From Deltaproteobacteria bacterium (GTDB taxonomy: Bacteria; Desulfobacterota; Binatia; Binatales; Binataceae), in assembly GCA_021786815.1 (NCBI GenBank), contig JAJYMR010000289.1, positions 1 through 7,518 of the forward strand: a DNA stretch of 7,518 nucleotides. The letters run 5' to 3'. A program made the position numbers and the translations under genes. Numbering within the stretch: the stretch's first letter is position 1; every line of letters starts with the position of its first letter. Below are positions 1-5,783 of the stretch, in pieces. Below the pieces are notes generated by a model. It worked only from the letters and a program-made list of their open reading frames with translations, had not been told where the DNA came from and made no database searches.

Positions 1-579
1 GCGGCCACACTTTCCCTGCGCACCCAGCAGATCATCGCGCACGAGACCGACGTGGCCTCCGTGGCTGACCCGCTCGGCGGCTCCTACTGCATCGAAGCGC
101 TCACCGACGACATTGAAAGGGGAGCGCGCGCGCTGCTTCAGAAGCTGGAAGCGATGACGCCCGTCAAAGCCTGGCAGCACATGGAGGGCGAGGCTGATGA
201 GGCCGGCTACCGGCGCCAGCGCGCAATCGACGCGGGCGAGCGCGTCGTCATCGGCGTCAATCGCCACCGAATTCCGGAAGAGGAAGAAGAGGAGCTGGGA
301 CTCCAGGCCAGACAGGTGTTCAGTTATGACCCAGCGTGGCGCGACAAGCAGATCGCGCGTCTTGAGAAGGCCAAGCGCGAACGCGATCCGCGCCGGGTCG
401 AAGCCGCGAAGCGCATACTAATCGAAGCTTACCGCGCCCGCGCCAATATCGTATCTCCGATGATCGAAGCCGTGAAGTCCTATCTGAGTATCGGCGAGAT
501 AACGCAACTCTTGTCCGGCGTAGACGGGGCGGAGGAGCTCCGGCGCAGACACGGCTTCTATATGGGGCAGCTTTACTGA
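1..579 (+). CDS. Methylmalonyl-CoA mutase-family large subunit, C-terminal part (partial, 5' end outside window)
   Basis: Catalytic subunit of an adenosylcobalamin-dependent acyl-CoA mutase, which moves a carbon skeleton group by a radical mechanism in the cytoplasm. The frame is open from base 1, so the gene starts upstream; 192 codons plus stop are visible. Family landmarks, numbered within the fragment, are RTQQIIAHE at 7-15, DPLGGSY at 23-29 and GERVVIGVN at 79-87, followed by the usual charged helical region and the end of the TIM-barrel domain. The protein stops without a fused B12 domain; that domain is the next gene, 8 nt downstream. This split layout is known for isobutyryl-CoA and 2-hydroxyisobutyryl-CoA mutases and for some methylmalonyl-CoA mutases. 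Residues 50-73 are unusual: the Gly-Gly and Gly-aromatic-Pro-Gln region found in homologues here reads EAMTPVKAWQHMEGEADEAG and is about three residues shorter. The substrate cannot be assigned because the specificity residues lie upstream of the window. Family is certain; the subtype is open. Confidence 0.93.
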   Translation, partial: AATLSLRTQQIIAHETDVASVADPLGGSYCIEALTDDIERGARALLQKLEAMTPVKAWQHMEGEADEAGYRRQRAIDAGERVVIGVNRHRIPEEEEEELGLQARQVFSYDPAWRDKQIARLEKAKRERDPRRVEAAKRILIEAYRARANIVSPMIEAVKSYLSIGEITQLLSGVDGAEELRRRHGFYMGQLY

Positions 580-587
580 GAACCCGT

Positions 588-971
588 ATGCCGGCGACGA
601 GAATTCGCTTTCTGCTGGTCGCGGATTCACCCGGACACACGACCGGCTACTACGTGGTGGCGCGCGCGCTCAGGGAGGCGGGCGTCGAGGTCATCCTGGG
701 AGGTGACGCGCAGCCAGAGCAGATCGTTGAGACCGCCATCCAGGAGGATGCCGACTGGATCGGCTACCGCATCATGGACCGAGAACCGCTGGTTGTGGTG
801 TCGCGCCTGATGGAAGTTCTGGCCGAGCGCGACCAAATGCACGTGCGCGTCGTGCTCGGCGGCATCATCGCACGAAGCGATATCGAGCGCCTGAAACAAT
901 TGGGCGTGGAGGCCGTTTTCCGGCCCGGGTCTAGCCTGGACGATATCGTCACAGCGGTAACTTCGAAATGA
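588..971 (+). CDS. Stand-alone cobalamin-binding small subunit of the acyl-CoA mutase, with degenerate B12 motifs
   Basis: This 127-residue protein should carry the B12 cofactor for the large subunit encoded just upstream (8-nt gap, surely co-transcribed). It follows the Rossmann-like B12-binding fold of mutase small subunits: a beta strand at 5-12, the His loop, the helix VVARALREAG at 23-32, and late motifs including VVLGGII (88-94) and ELGV-type QLGVEAVF. His17 in GHTTG aligns with the lower cobalt ligand of DxHxxG, and Gly20 is kept. However, the Asp two residues before the His is Pro15, the preceding loop is about two residues shorter than the usual KPGLDGH, and the SxL motif is Arg61-Ile62-Met63. 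The Gly91-Gly92 pair that packs against the nucleotide tail is present. The start at 588 gives a normal family length; the ribosome site is weak, consistent with translational coupling to the gene upstream. Whether it still binds adenosylcobalamin normally is uncertain. Confidence 0.9.
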   Translation: MPATRIRFLLVADSPGHTTGYYVVARALREAGVEVILGGDAQPEQIVETAIQEDADWIGYRIMDREPLVVVSRLMEVLAERDQMHVRVVLGGIIARSDIERLKQLGVEAVFRPGSSLDDIVTAVTSK

Positions 972-974
972 TTT

Positions 975-995
975 CCGCCGGGCATCACCCGGCGG
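975..995 (+). terminator. GC-rich hairpin just after the mutase small subunit
   Basis: A perfect 8-bp inverted repeat, CCGCCGGG (975-982) and CCCGGCGG (988-995), encloses a 5-nt loop and begins 4 nt after the stop codon of the B12 subunit. No T-run follows, so it is not a classical intrinsic terminator. It could stabilise the 3' end of the mutase mRNA or cause partial termination before the dehydrogenase gene. Confidence 0.35.
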
Positions 996-997
996 GC

Positions 998-1009
998 CAA
1001 CGCTCGTTG
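998..1009. promoter_or_regulatory. Near-palindrome CAACG-CT-CGTTG upstream of the first acyl-CoA dehydrogenase
   Basis: Two 5-bp arms are separated by 2 bp, in the 108-nt gap before the gene at 1080. Its right arm overlaps TTGACC (1007-1012), which matches the -35 consensus at five of six bases, but no matching -10 lies at the normal spacing. It may be a small operator; no regulator gene is in the window. Confidence 0.22.
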
Positions 1010-1044
1010 ACCACGCGTTTGGATTGATGACGGGCCCGCCGTAG

Positions 1045-1054
1045 GGAAATTTCC
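1045..1054. promoter_or_regulatory. Perfect 10-bp palindrome GGAAATTTCC before the first acyl-CoA dehydrogenase
   Basis: An AT-cored perfect palindrome in a GC-rich gap, ending 25 bp before the ATG at 1080. Its position just upstream of the ribosome site GGAG (1069-1072) would suit an operator for a dimeric repressor. It could equally be a chance palindrome. Confidence 0.22.
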
Positions 1055-1079
1055 GCGGACCCATTAACGGAGCGGCACT

Positions 1080-2240
1080 ATGCTCGAAAGCACAGACAGG
1101 GAACGCGAGACCGTTCGCGATTTCGTGCAGCGCCTTACACGCAAATATGACCGCAGCTATTGGGTCGAGAGGGCCACCAGCGGCACCGGCGTCGATGAGA
1201 TGTGGCGCGAGATGGCCGCGGCTGGTTACCTCGGCATCACGGTTCCGGAGGAATATGGCGGAACCGGGATGAGCCTGGTGCGGCTTACGGTCCTGTTGGA
1301 AGAGCTTGCCAACCGGGGCGTGCCGTTGGGCTTTCTCGTCGTGAGCAACGCGATGGGCGCCATCCCTATCGCCAGGCACGGCACCGAAGCGCAAAAGCAA
1401 CGTTACCTGCCGCGCCTGGCCGAAGGCGCGGAGAAGTTCTGCTTCGCCATCACCGAACCTGACGCGGGAAGCAACAGTTTCAATATCCGCACGCTTGCGC
1501 GCCGCGACGGCGACAGTTACGTGCTGAGCGGTCAGAAAGTCTTCATCAGCGGCGCCGACCAGGCTCAGCACATGCTGGTGGTCGCCCGAACCACGCCGGC
1601 AGACCAGGCGGCCGACAAGCGCCAGGGAATTTCGCTTTTCATCGTTGATCCCAAGGCTGCCGGCGTTGAAATGCACCGTCTCGACACGCGCCTTATGGCG
1701 CTGGAACGCCAGTTTCAAATTTTCTTCGACGGGGTCCGGGTGCCGCATGAGAACCGCCTCGGCGCGGAAGGAGACGGATTCAAGGTTATGTTCGACGCGT
1801 TGAATCCCGAGCGCGTTACGCTTGCCGCAACCACCATCGGCATCGGCCGCTTCGCCCTCGGCAAGGCGGTGGAGTACGCCAGGACGCGAAAGGTCTTCGA
1901 CGTGCCGATCGGCGCTCATCAGGGGCTTAGCCATCCCATGGCTGTCGCCAAGACCCACCTGGAACTGGCGGCGCTCATGACCCATTACGCGGCCGAGCTT
2001 TTCGATTCCGGCGGCAAGGCCGGCATGTACGCGAACATGGCGAAGTATGCCGCCGCCGAGGCGGGAATCGAAGCGGTGGATGTCGCCATGCAGGTGCATG
2101 GAGGCAGCGCCTTCACCGGCGAAACGGACCTGATTACGCTCTGGCCGTTCGTGCGTCTCATGCGTACCGCTCCGGTGACTCGCGAGATGATTTTGAACTA
2201 CATCGCGGAGCACGTCCTGGGACTGCCGCGTTCGTACTGA
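1080..2240 (+). CDS. Acyl-CoA dehydrogenase, LCAD/IVD-type catalytic base (paralogue 1)
   Basis: An FAD-dependent flavoenzyme that desaturates an acyl-CoA at C2-C3 and passes electrons to ETF. At 386 residues it has the normal length and domain order: helical N-domain (about 1-118), beta domain starting with FCFAITEPDAGSN (121-132), and helical C-domain (about 235-386). FAD and subunit-contact motifs are present: RKVF with Arg270/Phe273, GAHQG shortly after, and QVHGG at 338-342. The position of the catalytic Glu in SCAD/MCAD (the E of YEGT) is Pro365. A Glu does occur at 244 in LNPERV, where LCAD and isovaleryl-CoA dehydrogenase carry their base, so the enzyme is probably active with that geometry. 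The usual GSD after the EPDA motif is GSN. The ATG at 1080 has GGAG seven bases upstream. It is closely similar to the gene at 6256 along its whole length. Substrate unknown; a branched or long acyl-CoA is plausible by inference only. Confidence 0.95.
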   Translation: MLESTDRERETVRDFVQRLTRKYDRSYWVERATSGTGVDEMWREMAAAGYLGITVPEEYGGTGMSLVRLTVLLEELANRGVPLGFLVVSNAMGAIPIARHGTEAQKQRYLPRLAEGAEKFCFAITEPDAGSNSFNIRTLARRDGDSYVLSGQKVFISGADQAQHMLVVARTTPADQAADKRQGISLFIVDPKAAGVEMHRLDTRLMALERQFQIFFDGVRVPHENRLGAEGDGFKVMFDALNPERVTLAATTIGIGRFALGKAVEYARTRKVFDVPIGAHQGLSHPMAVAKTHLELAALMTHYAAELFDSGGKAGMYANMAKYAAAEAGIEAVDVAMQVHGGSAFTGETDLITLWPFVRLMRTAPVTREMILNYIAEHVLGLPRSY

Positions 2241-2321
2241 GAGCATCGGCGTGTGGAGAGGCGCTGGTTGGCGCAGCCGGCGCCCGAGAATCCGCTCCGG
2301 TTGCCGGCGGGTGCGAGCGCT

Positions 2322-2361
2322 GCGTCGAGGTAATCCGCCTCGATGCCGCGATATATTTTTT
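2322..2361 (+). terminator. Weak intrinsic-terminator-like hairpin after the first dehydrogenase
   Basis: A 9-bp stem with one G-U pair (2322-2330 with 2338-2346) and a 7-nt loop is followed by ATAT and six T residues (2356-2361). The T-run begins about 9 nt after the stem, farther than in standard terminators, so it may be leaky or not functional. It lies in the 204-nt gap between the dehydrogenase and the thiolase-like gene; I see no gene in that gap. Confidence 0.3.
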
Positions 2362-2430
2362 GAGATTCGCCTGCTTCGGCATCGCGATTGTCCCTCGGTG
2401 CGCAAGCGGCGGGTACTCGGAAAGCCGATC

Positions 2431-2436
2431 AGGAGG
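2431..2436 (+). promoter_or_regulatory. Strong ribosome binding site AGGAGG fixing the thiolase-like start
   Basis: A full AGGAGG lies 8 nt before the ATG at 2445. The frame is open further upstream to 2388, but the residues encoded there do not resemble the family, and this site decides for the ATG at 2445. Confidence 0.85.
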
Positions 2437-2444
2437 AAAGTTCG

Positions 2445-3929
2445 ATGCCTGAGCCGCGCCCGGTAATCGTTGGTGTCGCGCAGTTCAATCCCCGCACCGC
2501 CGGCTCGTCCGAAACGCCGGAGCCGATGGAGATGCTGGCTCGGGCGGCCCGCGACGCGGCTGAGGACTCGGGTGCACCGGCGCTGCTCGGCAGGCTCGAC
2601 GCGCTTGCCGTGGTGAACATCCTGTCCTGGCATTATCAGAACCCGCCCGACGCGCTGGCAGCGCGCCTGGGCGTCAGCCCCGCACGCAAAATTTACACGT
2701 CGATAGGGGGCAACACGCCGCAGTACCTGGTCAATCAATTCGCGCGCGAGATCGCAGCGGGCAGGATGCGCGCCGCGATGGTGGCCGGGGTCGAGGCGAT
2801 GTACACGATGCGGCGAGCGGGCGAACGCGGCGGCATTCGCTGGGACTCTGCACTGGGAAAAGGCTCTCCGGAGTTGATGGGCGACCCGCGTCCCGGAACC
2901 AACGCCTACGAGGAACGTTACGGCGCGCGCATGCCGGTCCAGATTTATCCGATGTTCGAAAATGCCCGCCGCGCGCACCATCGATGGACCCTCGACGAGC
3001 ATCGCGAGCGCCTCGGCCGGATGTGCGCTGCGATGACTCGCGTGGCGGCCGACAACCCGCACGCCTGGTTTCGCACCGAAAGGAGCGCCGGCGAGATCGC
3101 AACTCCCAGTGCGGCCAATCGCATCATCTGCTTCCCATATACCAAGCTGATGAATGCAATCATGGACGTTGATCTCTCCGCCGCGCTCATCATCACGAGC
3201 GATATCGAGGCGCGCCGGGCCGGGGTTCGCCCCGAGCGCATGGTCTATCTGCACGCGGCTGCTGACGCGACCGACCGCTGGTTCATAAGCGAGCGCGCAA
3301 ACTATCACGAGTCTCCCGGGCTTGCGCGCGCCGCCATGGGCGCGCTCGAGGGCGCCGGCGTCGATGTCGGCGAAGTCGGATTTTTCGACTTCTATAGCTG
3401 TTTCCCAGTCGCGGTCGGATTCGCGATGGACGCGCTCGGGCTTTCGCCCGCCGATCCGCGAGGCGTCACTGTTACCGGCGGGCTTCCGTACGCGGGCGGC
3501 CCCGGCAACAACTATGTGACGCACTCGATCGCCGCGATGACGGAGCGGCTGCGCAAGAATCCCGGCAGCCGCGGGATGGTGACGGCGCTCGGATGGTACT
3601 TCACCAAGCACGCCGCCGCGCTCTACAGCTCGGCGCCCCCCGAGCGTTCCTTTGTATACCGCGCCTTCGCGGAACCCCCGCCGGGTGCCGACGCGATCGA
3701 AGTGGTCGAGAACGCCGAGGGACCGGCCACGGTAGAGACCTACACGGTCGAGCACGATCGCGCTGGAGAGCCTGCGCATGGAATCGTCGTCGGACGGCTT
3801 GCGGGCGGCGCGCGCTTCTTCGCCGGCGTCCCGCGCGAGATACTGTCCGCAATGGAGCGGGAGGAGTTCGTCGGTCGGCGCGGGCGCGTCCGCGCGGCCA
3901 ACGGCCTTAACTTGTTCGAATCCGCGTAA
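2445..3929 (+). CDS. Thiolase-like protein of the TLP1 / SCP2-thiolase-related type, lacking thiolase catalytic residues
   Basis: A 494-residue thiolase-fold protein, often annotated as acetyl-CoA acetyltransferase. It has N-terminal PVIVGVAQFNPR, then the segment SIGGNTPQ (86-93) where thiolases have the Cys nucleophile motif, DFYSCFP (315-321) matching the HDCF region of SCP2 thiolases, GGLPYAGGPGNNYVTH (345-360) where thiolases have the GHP His motif, and TALGWYFTKHAA (380-391) where the second Cys (CxGGG) would be. Both catalytic Cys and the GHP His are therefore absent; His360 and His389 are nearby candidates for other chemistry. Residues about 400-494, including GPATVETYTV at 426 and the later FVGRRGRVR, form an extra C-terminal domain like that described for mycobacterial TLP1, which from memory shows no ordinary thiolase activity. 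It may catalyse another C-C reaction such as a retro-aldol or retro-Claisen step on an acyl-CoA, as the distantly related Ltp2 does, but no DUF35 partner gene is in the window. Confidence 0.85.
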   Translation: MPEPRPVIVGVAQFNPRTAGSSETPEPMEMLARAARDAAEDSGAPALLGRLDALAVVNILSWHYQNPPDALAARLGVSPARKIYTSIGGNTPQYLVNQFAREIAAGRMRAAMVAGVEAMYTMRRAGERGGIRWDSALGKGSPELMGDPRPGTNAYEERYGARMPVQIYPMFENARRAHHRWTLDEHRERLGRMCAAMTRVAADNPHAWFRTERSAGEIATPSAANRIICFPYTKLMNAIMDVDLSAALIITSDIEARRAGVRPERMVYLHAAADATDRWFISERANYHESPGLARAAMGALEGAGVDVGEVGFFDFYSCFPVAVGFAMDALGLSPADPRGVTVTGGLPYAGGPGNNYVTHSIAAMTERLRKNPGSRGMVTALGWYFTKHAAALYSSAPPERSFVYRAFAEPPPGADAIEVVENAEGPATVETYTVEHDRAGEPAHGIVVGRLAGGARFFAGVPREILSAMEREEFVGRRGRVRAANGLNLFESA

Positions 3930-4202
3930 GGCTTTGACGAGCTGCCTGCGTTGCCCCGCAGTGATGGAGCGCAGGGCTCAGGCCACGCGCCGTGGGGCAA
4001 CCCGGACGCCATTTCTCGGCGTGCCCCTTGTGCGTGGAGAGACACGCTCTGTCACGACGCTGGCCGGGCATCCTGGCGTTGTTTATGATGTGGCTCCTTT
4101 TCGTGAAGGTGTCCCGTCGCGGTCGATTCGCGTTTTGTTTCGCCATCACCAGGCAAGGCCACGGGCATCGGAATTGCGTCGAATGCTGTTCGCGGCGCAA
4201 CG
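3930..4202. other. 273-nt gap before the SDR gene
   Basis: I see no convincing gene. It holds an inverted repeat, GTTGCCCC (3950-3957) and GGGGCAAC (3994-4001), extendable by a G-T and a C-G pair, with a long loop. A TATGAT (4084-4089) resembles a -10 box, but its -35 partner is poor. A GTG-started frame from 3992 encodes a short hydrophobic stretch but runs out of frame into the SDR gene and has no ribosome site, so I do not call it. Confidence 0.5.
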
Positions 4203-4203
4203 A
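4196..4203 (+). repeat. CGCAACGA octamer, copy 1 (at the SDR start)
   Basis: First of four identical octamers; the others are at 5099, 5220 and 7433. All lie in gaps immediately or shortly upstream of genes, and I found none inside coding sequence on either strand. This copy ends on the first base of the SDR start codon. Confidence 0.4.
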
Positions 4204-4985
4204 TGAATGGCTCGAACGACAGTCTTTTCTCCCTGCACGGCCAGGTCGCGGTCGTGACCGGCGCGTCCTCGGGTCTTGGCGTCGAATGCGCCACGGCGCT
4301 GGCGATCGCAGGCGCCGACGTTGCGATGGTGGCGCGCCGCCGCGAGCGGCTCGAAGCACTGGCTCACAGGCTTCGGGAACAGACGCATGTCCGGGTCGTA
4401 CCGGTTTCCGCCGACATCACGATTGACGCCGACCTGGACCGAATCGTCGAGCGAACCACCGCCGAGCTCGGTGAGATCGACATCCTTGTCAATGACGCCG
4501 GCATAGCCCTCGGCGGTGGGGCATCGGTAATCGCACGAGAGAAATGGGACGCCGAGTTCGCGGTCAACGTGACCGCGCCGATGATGCTCGCGCGGCGCGT
4601 GACAAATCGATTGATCGCGCGCAAGGCTCCAGGCCGTGTGATCAATATCACCTCGATGTACGCAAGCCTGGCGAGTCCGTACCGGATGGCGGCGTACGCG
4701 GCGAGCAAAGCGGCGCTGGAGAATCTTACGCGCGAACTCGCGGTGGAATGGGCTCCATACCAGATCAACGTCAATGCGATCTCGCCCGGGATGATTCCCA
4801 CTGGACTAAATGAGCACGGCCTCAAGATTCCCGGCATTCGTGAGCGCACAGAAACCTTCACTCCGATGGGACGGCTCGGGCGGCCCGAGGAGATACGAGG
4901 TGCGGTCATTTACCTGGCGAGCCGCGCGTCAAGCTACGTGACCGGCTCTGTGCTTCGCGTCGACGGCGGATATCACGCCTTGTAG
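4203..4985 (+). CDS. Short-chain dehydrogenase/reductase (classical SDR)
   Basis: A 260-residue classical SDR, normal for the family, likely oxidising or reducing a hydroxy/keto group on an acyl-CoA intermediate. The nucleotide-binding motif TGASSGLG is at 19-26. A basic ARRRER stretch after the second strand suggests NADP(H) preference. Catalytic residues are Ser151 (in NITSMYAS), Tyr165 and Lys169 (YAASK). The structural NNAG motif is NDAG (97-100), a minor deviation. The C-terminus has GRLGRPEEI and ends with VTGSVLRVDGGYHAL, as in FabG-like and gluconate-5-dehydrogenase-like members. The ATG at 4203 lacks a clear ribosome site but gives the correct N-terminus. Gaps of 273 and 279 nt on either side suggest its own transcription unit or a looser operon. 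In this cluster a 3-hydroxyacyl-CoA dehydrogenase role is reasonable; SDR substrates cannot be read from sequence. Confidence 0.93.
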   Translation: MNGSNDSLFSLHGQVAVVTGASSGLGVECATALAIAGADVAMVARRRERLEALAHRLREQTHVRVVPVSADITIDADLDRIVERTTAELGEIDILVNDAGIALGGGASVIAREKWDAEFAVNVTAPMMLARRVTNRLIARKAPGRVINITSMYASLASPYRMAAYAASKAALENLTRELAVEWAPYQINVNAISPGMIPTGLNEHGLKIPGIRERTETFTPMGRLGRPEEIRGAVIYLASRASSYVTGSVLRVDGGYHAL

Positions 4986-5098
4986 CGACGCCACGCTGCT
5001 CGCGGCAAACGCGGCACACGATCTGCTTACAGGTCGGTCGTCTCGCGCCACGCGCTTCCGAAGGAGGCAATTCTCTGGCGCCGACGGCTACATCAGGG

Positions 5099-5122
5099 CG
5101 CAACGATTTGGCGTTGGGGACG
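5099..5122 (+). repeat. Imperfect direct repeat, copy A: CGCAACGA-n-TTGGCGTT-n4-ACG
   Basis: CGCAACGA (5099-5106), then 1 nt, TTGGCGTT (5108-5115), then ACG ending at 5122. Copy B lies 121 bp downstream. Inside it CAACG and CGTTG (5101-5105 and 5112-5116) form a small inverted repeat. Confidence 0.4.
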
Positions 5123-5219
5123 TTTGTACGGATTTTCTGGGCTACCCACGCGAGCTTCACCCCTTGGGTGTGCGTACGGTGAGTGCGAAACAAGGTCTGC
5201 GCACCCCTGGATGTTCGCG

Positions 5220-5243
5220 CGCAACGAGCTTGGCGTTTCCACG
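5220..5243 (+). repeat. Imperfect direct repeat, copy B: CGCAACGA-n2-TTGGCGTT-n3-ACG
   Basis: CGCAACGA (5220-5227), then 2 nt, TTGGCGTT (5230-5237), then ACG ending at 5243, only 21 bp before the ATG at 5265. AACG and CGTT (5223-5226 and 5234-5237) are again inverted arms. The position fits an operator or promoter element for the MaoC run. Confidence 0.4.
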
Positions 5244-5264
5244 CGAGAATAGGATGCTGGGCGC

Positions 5265-5768
5265 ATGGCGATCTCCTTTGAGGCGGTTTACGAGCAGATC
5301 AAGTCGCGACTCGGCCAGACACGGCTGGTCGCAATAGGCAAAATCAATCAGCGCGACATGGAGCGCTTCGCGGTCGCGGTCGGCGATTCCAACCCGCTGT
5401 TCTTTGACCACGCCTTCGCACGCGAGCACGGCTACCCGGGCGCGATCGCGCCGCCGCTCTATCTGAGCAGCGTGCTCGGATGGGAGCCGGGTCCGCCTGA
5501 GGATTCGCTGCGCCCGGACGGCACTCCCCACGACGACGCGATGGCGGTGCCGATCCGGGGTCTCAGGGTCATGGGCGGCGGACAGGAACTCGAATTCCAT
5601 CAGCCGGTGACCGCTGGGATGGACGTGGTGATGGAATTCAGCGTCAGCCAGGCTGAGTTGAAGCAGGGACGGTCAGGCCCGCTGCTCGTGGTTCAGCTCC
5701 AGAAGAGATTTCTCACGACTGACGGAAGCCCGATTGTGACCTGCCGCGAGAATTTCATCGCGCGCTGA
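5265..5768 (+). CDS. MaoC-like / FAS1-type dehydratase N-domain protein (probable non-catalytic hot-dog subunit)
   Basis: A 167-residue single hot-dog protein resembling the N-terminal MaoC dehydratase domain (MaoC_dehydrat_N). The hydratase motif GDxNPxH is represented by Gly40-Asp41-Ser-Asn43-Pro44-Leu-Phe46, with Phe instead of the catalytic His, and Asp48 follows; a non-His residue here is usual for this half. Later landmarks are AIAPPLYLSSVLG, the glycine-rich MGGGQELEFHQPV that leads into the long strand, and a terminal QKRFLTTDGSPIVTCRENFIAR. It is followed after 15 nt by a second MaoC gene carrying the His, so the two probably form a heterodimeric enoyl-CoA hydratase, like HadAB or ChsH1/ChsH2. 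The ATG at 5265 has AGGA about ten bases upstream and fits family length. The substrate is unknown. Confidence 0.88.
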   Translation: MAISFEAVYEQIKSRLGQTRLVAIGKINQRDMERFAVAVGDSNPLFFDHAFAREHGYPGAIAPPLYLSSVLGWEPGPPEDSLRPDGTPHDDAMAVPIRGLRVMGGGQELEFHQPVTAGMDVVMEFSVSQAELKQGRSGPLLVVQLQKRFLTTDGSPIVTCRENFIAR

Positions 5769-5783
5769 ACGCGAGGGATCGAG

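Larger units (their letters stand above)
4986..5264. other. 279-nt gap with short repeats before the MaoC genes
   Basis: No gene is recognised. The gap contains an orphan AAGGAGG (5061-5067) with no ATG, GTG or TTG at a suitable distance, an imperfect direct repeat (5099 and 5220), CCACGCGAG twice (5146-5154 and 5239-5247), and complementary arms GGGTGTGC (5166-5173) and GCGCACCC (5199-5206). It is the largest non-coding stretch and the likely place for a promoter and operators of the four-gene run that follows; no clear -35/-10 pair was seen. Confidence 0.45.

Noticed and set aside
2251..2466. 71-codon frame between the dehydrogenase and the thiolase-like gene
   Set aside because: It overlaps the well-supported start and ribosome site of the thiolase-like gene in another frame, and its protein is Arg-rich with no family resemblance.
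627..3779. Very long open frame on the minus strand, about 1050 codons
   Set aside because: It lies antisense to the B12 subunit, the dehydrogenase and the thiolase-like gene, all of which match known families. Its protein is rich in Arg, His and Gly with no recognisable domain. Stop-free antisense frames are common opposite GC-rich genes; a similar antisense frame opposite the second dehydrogenase simply mirrors the paralogy.
4061..4089. Possible promoter with TATGAT as the -10 box
   Set aside because: The -35 region at the proper spacing matches only about half the consensus, and the start would lie more than 100 nt from the SDR gene. Too weak to call.
3992..4426. GTG-started frame with a hydrophobic stretch in the gap before the SDR gene
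   Set aside because: It has no ribosome site, overlaps the SDR gene out of frame for over 200 nt, and resembles no family. The hydrophobic run is short and in AT-richer non-coding DNA.
5061..5067. Orphan Shine-Dalgarno-like AAGGAGG in the 279-nt gap
   Set aside because: No ATG, GTG or TTG follows at 5-12 nt. Only ATT or CTG starts are available, and the frames they open have no recognisable product.
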